Shown here in pieces: positions 58,949 to 64,000 of a stretch of 64,000 nucleotides of DNA; the stretch's first letter is position 1, and each line of letters begins with the position of its first letter. The stretch is from Chamaelirium japonicum. Taxonomy: Eukaryota > Streptophyta > Magnoliopsida > Liliales > Melanthiaceae. The notes beneath the pieces are model-generated. The model was not told the origin of the DNA. It did no database searches and was given only the letters and a program-made list of their open reading frames with translations. The translations under genes were made by a program, and so were the position numbers. The DNA is taken from the NCBI GenBank assembly GCA_947650365.1, contig OX393553.1:64821596-64885595 (forward strand), read 5' to 3'.

Positions 58949-59217
58949 AAGTCGAAGGCAGAGATTGAGAAGAGGGTTGAAGAGATGGTAGAGGAAGTCA
59001 AGAGGATGCTAAGCAATGCCGGCGATCTGTTACAGGCGATACATCTGATCGATGCACTCGAACGCCTCGGGGTGTCGTATCACTTCGAGGAGGAGATCGA
59101 TGGCGCATTGCGCCGAATGAAAGATGTCGTCAATATTGTTGGTTATCACGACAACTTGCACGCCGTCTCGCTTTGGTTTCAGACTCCTCAGGCAAAACGG
59201 GCATAGAGTGTCCTCTG
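58949..59217 (+). CDS. TPS copy 2 exon 2, with +1 frameshift
   Basis: 269 bp versus 268 in copy 1. Translates as the helical N-terminal domain up to LWF, then an extra C at 59180 (ggtttCagactcc versus ggtttagactcc) throws the frame to a stop (gcatag). Downstream sequence still matches LLRQNGHRVSS in the shifted frame. The splice sites are the same as in copy 1. Confidence 0.88.
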
Positions 59218-59294
59218 GTAATTAAGCTCAATCACCACAGACTAAAAATAAATAATGCCAATGGCTTCCTTTAAAACATGAAAAGCCTTCGCAG

Positions 59295-59679
59295 ATGTGT
59301 TTAATAATTTTAAAGACAAGGATGGGAAATTCAAGGCGAGCTTTGCTGGCGACGCAAAGGGTCTGTTGAGCCTGTATGAGGCAGCATATCTCGGCACACC
59401 GGGAGAGGACATATTGGACGAGGCCGTCGATTTTGCGAGACGCCACCTAAAATCCATGATGGCAGGCCATAAACTTGAACCACCTATGTTGGGTCTGGTC
59501 TCACGAGCACTGGAAACACCCGTGGTGAGGATGATGAAGAGGCTTGAGGCCCGCCATTACATCTCCATGTATCAAGACTTCGACCAAGAGATAAGGAATG
59601 ATACGGTCCTTGAGCTTGCAAAATTGGATTACTACCTATTACAACAACTTCACTGGGAGGAGGTTAGGAACATATGCAT
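59295..59679 (+). CDS. TPS copy 2 exon 3
   Basis: 385 bp, acceptor cttcgcag| and donor gcat|gtaagt. Encodes [51 protein letters not shown] and YLLQQLHWEEV, the end of the N-terminal domain and the start of the catalytic domain. This exon is cut in copy 1 at the residue corresponding to RALET. Confidence 0.92.

Positions 59680-59684
<5 letters not shown>

Positions 59685-59749
<65 letters not shown>
59685..59749. repeat. (CT)n microsatellite next to the intron 3 donor
   Basis: About 65 bp of pure tctc beginning immediately after the gtaagt donor at 59680. Confidence 0.97.
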
Positions 59750-59751
<2 letters not shown>

Positions 59752-60191
59752 CGCATTATTAGAGCATCTCCAACGGACCCCTTATTCCCCATCCACATGG
59801 GATTTTGGGGGGTTGAACATCAAAAGACCCTCTCCATTAAAAAAATACTAAAATAATATGGACTATGTATTGAAAATCTAAACGGTGGATTTTGATATGT
59901 TTTTAAATGGGGTTGGATGGTTGGAGGGTTCGTTGGATATACTTTGTGTAGCCCCTCCCTCAAAAGCTGAGGTGGTACTTTATCACCCCCAAAGATGTGG
60001 ATGGGGGTGAAGGATCTGGCTAGGGTTAGATCCAGTTGGGCCAACTCAAGTCTGAGTCAGAATCGAGTTGACTCAATGTCACAGTGGGTTAGATCAATTC
60101 AAGTGTGGAAAGTTACAAATCGTTGGATTCGAATGCACGATTGGCCCAAAAGATGTGTGTGTACTGTATCTGATAGTGGATGTGGTGGCAG

Positions 60192-60410
60192 GTGGGAGAA
60201 GGAATTGGGTCTCATGGAGAAGCTACCCTTTGCTAGGAATAGGGTGGTGGAGATGTGGTTCTGGGCAATGGGGGTGTACTTTGAGCCTGTCTATTCTCGC
60301 AGCAGGATTATCATGACAAAGGTTTTGATCATGCTGGCCGTTGTGGATGACTTCTACGACTCCTATGGCACATTAGATGAAATCCGGCATTACACTGATG
60401 CGATTCAAAG
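60192..60410 (+). CDS. TPS copy 2 exon 4 (metal-binding DDxxD)
   Basis: 219 bp, acceptor gtggcag|, donor caaag|gttcga. Contains the RNR motif (FARNRVVEMWFW), FEPVYSRSR, and AVVDDFYDSYGTLDEI with the metal-binding aspartates. Joining to exons 3 and 5 restores MWEKELGLME and QRWDLGAVDE, confirming the splice phases. Confidence 0.93.
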
Positions 60411-60548
60411 GTTCGACAATCCAAACTTAATGCCTTTATGTTTCTGGTCTCCAACTGATAGCTCGGTTGGTAAGACATATGCAATCTTTGGTCTTGGTCA
60501 AGAGTTTCAATAAATACTGCATCATATTTCTGACCTCCCGTTCTGTAG

Positions 60549-60687
60549 ATGGGATCTTGGGGCTGTTGATGAGGTAGCAGACTACATGAGAGATCAATTC
60601 GTTGCCATGATCAACACCTTCAATGGGTTTGAAGACGAGCTAGAAGGAGAGGATAGATCCTATCCAATTTACTATCTCAAAGAAGCT
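60549..60687 (+). CDS. TPS copy 2 exon 5
   Basis: 139 bp, the family-standard size. Acceptor ttctgtag|, donor gaagct|gtatga. Encodes WDLGAVDEVADYMRDQF and YPIYYLKEA. Too broken by flanking stops to appear as an open frame on its own; identified by splice sites and family sequence. Confidence 0.9.
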
Positions 60688-60772
60688 GTATGATTTACTT
60701 TCCTCTCTTCGATCTTCATCGTGATTTACTCTACTCTATGAATGATTTAGCTTCTGGGTTGGTGCACCGCAG

Positions 60773-61021
60773 ATGAACATTACGGTCAGATCCTATCTTA
60801 AGGAAACCAAATGGAGGGAAGAAGGATATGTGCCAAAAATAGAAGAACACCTAAGTGTTTCTATACCTAGCGCTTCGTACGGCGTTCTAACTTGCGCTGC
60901 TTATATTGGCATGGGGGGTGTGGCAACCAAGGAGGCATTCGAGTGGTTGGCTAGTTTTCCAAAGATCGTCGACGCCTCGGCCAGAATTGGCAGGTTCCTC
61001 GATGACATTGTTTCACATGAG
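60773..61021 (+). CDS. TPS copy 2 exon 6
   Basis: 249 bp. Acceptor caccgcag|, donor catgag|gtgagt. Encodes SYLKETKWREEGYVPKIEEH and ends GRFLDDIVSHE, the first half of the second metal-binding motif. Confidence 0.93.
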
Positions 61022-61137
61022 GTGAGTAGCTAGGTTCTTTTAAAAGCTCAAGCCTCGGCTCGAGCTTGGTGCTCCTATGAGAACAAAACTCTATAATATT
61101 TTGAGAACAAAACTCTCATCTTGATTGATCCATACAG

Positions 61138-61431
61138 TTTGAGCAATCGAGAGTGCATGTTGCATCCACAGTGGAGTGCTACATGAAACATGAAGGCATC
61201 TCCATTGAGGAGGCACACAAGAAGCTTCGAGGAATGGTGGAAGAGTCGTGGAAAGTTATAAACATGGAGTGCCTTGAGCCGACTGCATTCCCCAAACCTC
61301 TGATGGTGCCGATTGTCAATATCTCACGCTTCATCGAAGCCGTCTACAAGCACGGCGATGGATATACTCACTCCTCAACATTTATGAAAGAATACATCAC
61401 CTTTGTGCTGATTCGACCTGTTCCCATATGA
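61138..61431 (+). CDS. TPS copy 2 exon 7
   Basis: 294 bp to TGA at 61429-61431. Acceptor catacag|. Starts FEQSRVHVAST, completing the NSE/DTE motif, and continues through CYMKHEGISIEEAHKKL to the C-terminus RPVPI, the lid region of the active site. Confidence 0.93.
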   Translation, partial: FEQSRVHVASTVECYMKHEGISIEEAHKKLRGMVEESWKVINMECLEPTAFPKPLMVPIVNISRFIEAVYKHGDGYTHSSTFMKEYITFVLIRPVPI

Positions 61432-62280
61432 CAGGGAGGCCTTCAACTACTTGTTTGTACTACTATATTACCCTCTCTACTCTACTCTACTCTCTCCTAT
61501 GCATGCAGATTTATGTATCGTATTTGTATTCAGTGGTGTTTGTTGGATTCTAATAACATGTTTGTGATTGAACCAATTTGAGGAAAGTACCGCGTACGAC
61601 CTACCTACTATAAAAAATATAAAATAATACCACTTTTAAAATTAAATACCAGATAGGTCTCATATGGATACCACATTAATTTATGTAATGGCACTCGGCC
61701 ACCATCGATCACTCAGCCTCCAACGATTGAATGGTTTGTAGGAGGACTCGGAGTCCTATGACTAAATAGTTAGTAGGAGCACTCAGCATGAAATGGCCGA
61801 ATGAGATTTAGAGAGGGTTATGGTGGAGGAAGAAGAAGAGGAAGGACGTAGGAGGCTAGGCAGGCGATGGCATGCATGATAGACAATAGTGGCAGAAGAG
61901 GAGGGAAGAGGAATGAGGGAGGGTAAAAATGGGATATGGTGAAAGCCCCCACCTTAGGGATGCCTGGTGTAGGAGATCAGGACCCTCCAAAAGAGGCAGT
62001 TACAACCAACCCATGCTTCTCCAAAAGTGGTAGCTACAACCAGCCCACGTTTTTCCAAAAGAGGCAAGCCATCATGCCTCCCTCCTAAATATGGCGGCTA
62101 CAACAACTTAGAAGGAAGGTCATTCGATCACTGGAACCCAAAGAAGAAAGATATTAATGGCGGCAAATCGGTATCAATGTGATTTTACATCCAGACCATA
62201 TATTAGACCAGATTCATCAAAGGCTCTTAAGGAATGTTATTAAATTTTTATTTTATTTTATTTTCTTTCCTTCTTAGTAC
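61432..62280. other. 3' flank of TPS copy 2, no gene seen
   Basis: The first 130 bp are a plausible 3' UTR (tctactctactct repeats at about 61474-61495). Then an AT-rich stretch and, from about 61930, repeated ccaaaagaggcag/ccaaaagtggtagctacaac segments (61987, 62023, 62056) that may belong to the LTR of the gypsy remnant to the right. Confidence 0.45.
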
Positions 62281-63290
62281 TCAGTTGAGCTCTATATAAA
62301 TGCCCACTATTAGCATGTATTGATATTTCTAAAGAAGTGATTATTATTCCAAAAGTTATTGTGTCTTGTGAGATTCAAGAGATGATCTTGAGAGAGGATC
62401 ATTGCATCTTTTCTTTGTTGTTAATCGAAGAAGACGTGCTCCTCTTCGACCTCGCTTCCGCTACGCCAAGTTGGTATCAAAGTAGGTGTTATCCTGCTTC
62501 TATGGTAGCTCAGCATGGATCGGGAAACCCTAACTCCGCAGATGATGATAAGGGAGTAACGACCCTTGAGGACCTCGCAGCTTCTCATCGGGAGGCGAAA
62601 GCGAATTTGGTCGGGATACGAAGATCATTGCGAATATAACACATGCTCTTAATCTTGACCAGATTCCCCAGAGGACTTCCTTGAGCGCACCAAGCAAATC
62701 AGCAAACCCACCGTGAGAAAGGTCCAGGCGCCACCATCGAATAGCTTCGACGGAATGACATCCCTCATGAAAAGGTAGAACACCAAGATTGTAGGACTTC
62801 CGACAAAGATTATTCAAGCGACGAAGAGGCACCACACCCATAATACGATCCCTACGGAGGTGACAATCACCTTGTAGGAGGTTATGAAGTTCGCCACCTG
62901 GAAGGTCGTGGATTCCCCCATGGATGGGGAGTCAACTACAGTGGTCGCGACGGCTACAATGACGTCAATCATGGACGCTATGGTGGCTACCAAGGCGGAA
63001 ACGACGACTCACATGGTGGCCCTTACGGTGGCTATGGCGGCTACAACAACAGTCCTGTCAACTTCGTTGGAGGATATCGAAATGACAGCAACAACCGTGA
63101 CTTCTTCATGAAGGTGGACCTACCGGCTTTCACCGACCACCTCAACACCAAAGAGTTCCTCGAATGGCTCTTTGAAATCGAGCGATTCTTTGACTATATG
63201 TATATGAAGGAAGAGACGAAGGTCAAGCTGGTGGCCAACAAACTCAAAAGAGGTACATCCGCATGGTAGGAGCAACACGAATAATCTTGT
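62281..63290 (+). pseudogene. Ty3/gypsy gag remnant with primer-binding site
   Basis: A TATA-like ctatataaatg (about 62291) is followed by tggtatcaaagtagg at 62472, a near match to the initiator-Met primer-binding site, and an ATG at 62502 (MVAQHGSGNPN). The same frame, interrupted at 62637 and possibly elsewhere, resumes as gypsy gag at about 63099-63266: DFFMKVDLPAFTDHLNTKEF, FLEWLFEIERFFDYM, KVKLVANKLKRGTSAW. It then hits TAG where gypsy gags have a second Trp (TGG to TAG). A Gly/Tyr/Asn-rich segment lies before this. No protease or pol follows in the window. Confidence 0.75.
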
Positions 63291-63509
63291 GCCCTAATTG
63301 GGAAGAATCACATCCATTCTTGGTCACGAATGAAGCTTCTTCTTCGCGCATTAATGCGGGCTTTTAATACGGGCTTTTAATATGGGCATTTAATGCGGAC
63401 ACCGTTGCTTTAACTCTCCATCTAATCCGAACCATACGTCGGGATCTAATGGATGGTTCGGATCATAGGTAACTATATGAGTAAGAGGCCATGAGTAAGA
63501 GTATCCCTC

Positions 63510-64000
<491 letters not shown>

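Noticed and set aside
60411..60513. Extension of TPS exon 4 beyond the 219-bp size (frame open to 60513)
   Set aside because: A donor at 60410/60411 gives the family-standard exon and rejoins in phase with WDLGAVDE in exon 5; the extension has no TPS similarity.

Overview
This window is nuclear DNA from a flowering plant. The coding content is one multi-exon plant terpene synthase (TPS) with a 7-exon layout, one truncated paralogue, and an extra copy of the first-exon region. Almost everything else is transposable elements: Ty1/copia and Ty3/gypsy LTR retrotransposons, a Cassandra-type TRIM, 5'-truncated LINEs, hAT- and Mutator-like non-autonomous elements, and many microsatellites and minisatellites. 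The species cannot be named from sequence alone. I found no tRNA or rRNA gene outside mobile elements, and no ordinary gene other than the TPS family.

Layout. 1-6812: minus-strand copia element running off the left edge, with a long (about 2.1 kb) LTR at 4680-6812. 6813-11100: remnants of LTRs and a LINE, plus a block that recurs at 43.1-43.8 kb. 11113-12454: TPS copy 1 (TATA box, exons 1, 2 and half of exon 3), cut by a copia element. 12455-25139: head-to-tail copia array (LTR-internal-LTR-internal, last LTR missing); a hAT-type element with a perfect 8-bp target duplication sits in the second integrase. 25140-30700: decayed minus-strand copia interrupted by a complete Cassandra-like TRIM (26923-27928) whose LTRs carry a 5S-rRNA-like domain and, upstream of it, tRNA-like A/B boxes. 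30700-31880: two kinds of tandem repeat. 33.3-38.9 kb: MITEs, a 1.2-kb hAT derivative, a decayed copia and a Mutator-like MITE. 39.5-45.4 kb: a terminal-inverted-repeat element family, a 180-bp tandem amplification of its interior, and a 1.2-kb degenerate minisatellite.

45718-61431 is the second TPS locus. Its promoter and exon-1 start are tandemly duplicated. The downstream unit is split by a very young copia element (46834-54312) with LTRs that look identical and a 5-bp target duplication; the upstream unit preserves the empty site. TPS copy 2 (54929-61431) keeps all seven exons, both metal-binding motifs and consistent splice phases, but has a one-base insertion at 59180 relative to copy 1. 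Its 3.8-kb first intron holds a palindromic MITE next to microsatellites, a LINE fragment with a 16-bp target duplication and two more MITEs. The right end has a gypsy gag remnant and a second copy of the palindromic MITE, cut by the window edge.

The overall picture is a TPS locus that expanded by duplication and was then damaged and inflated by repeated transposon insertion. Several insertions can be dated relative to one another by nesting, target duplications and an empty site.
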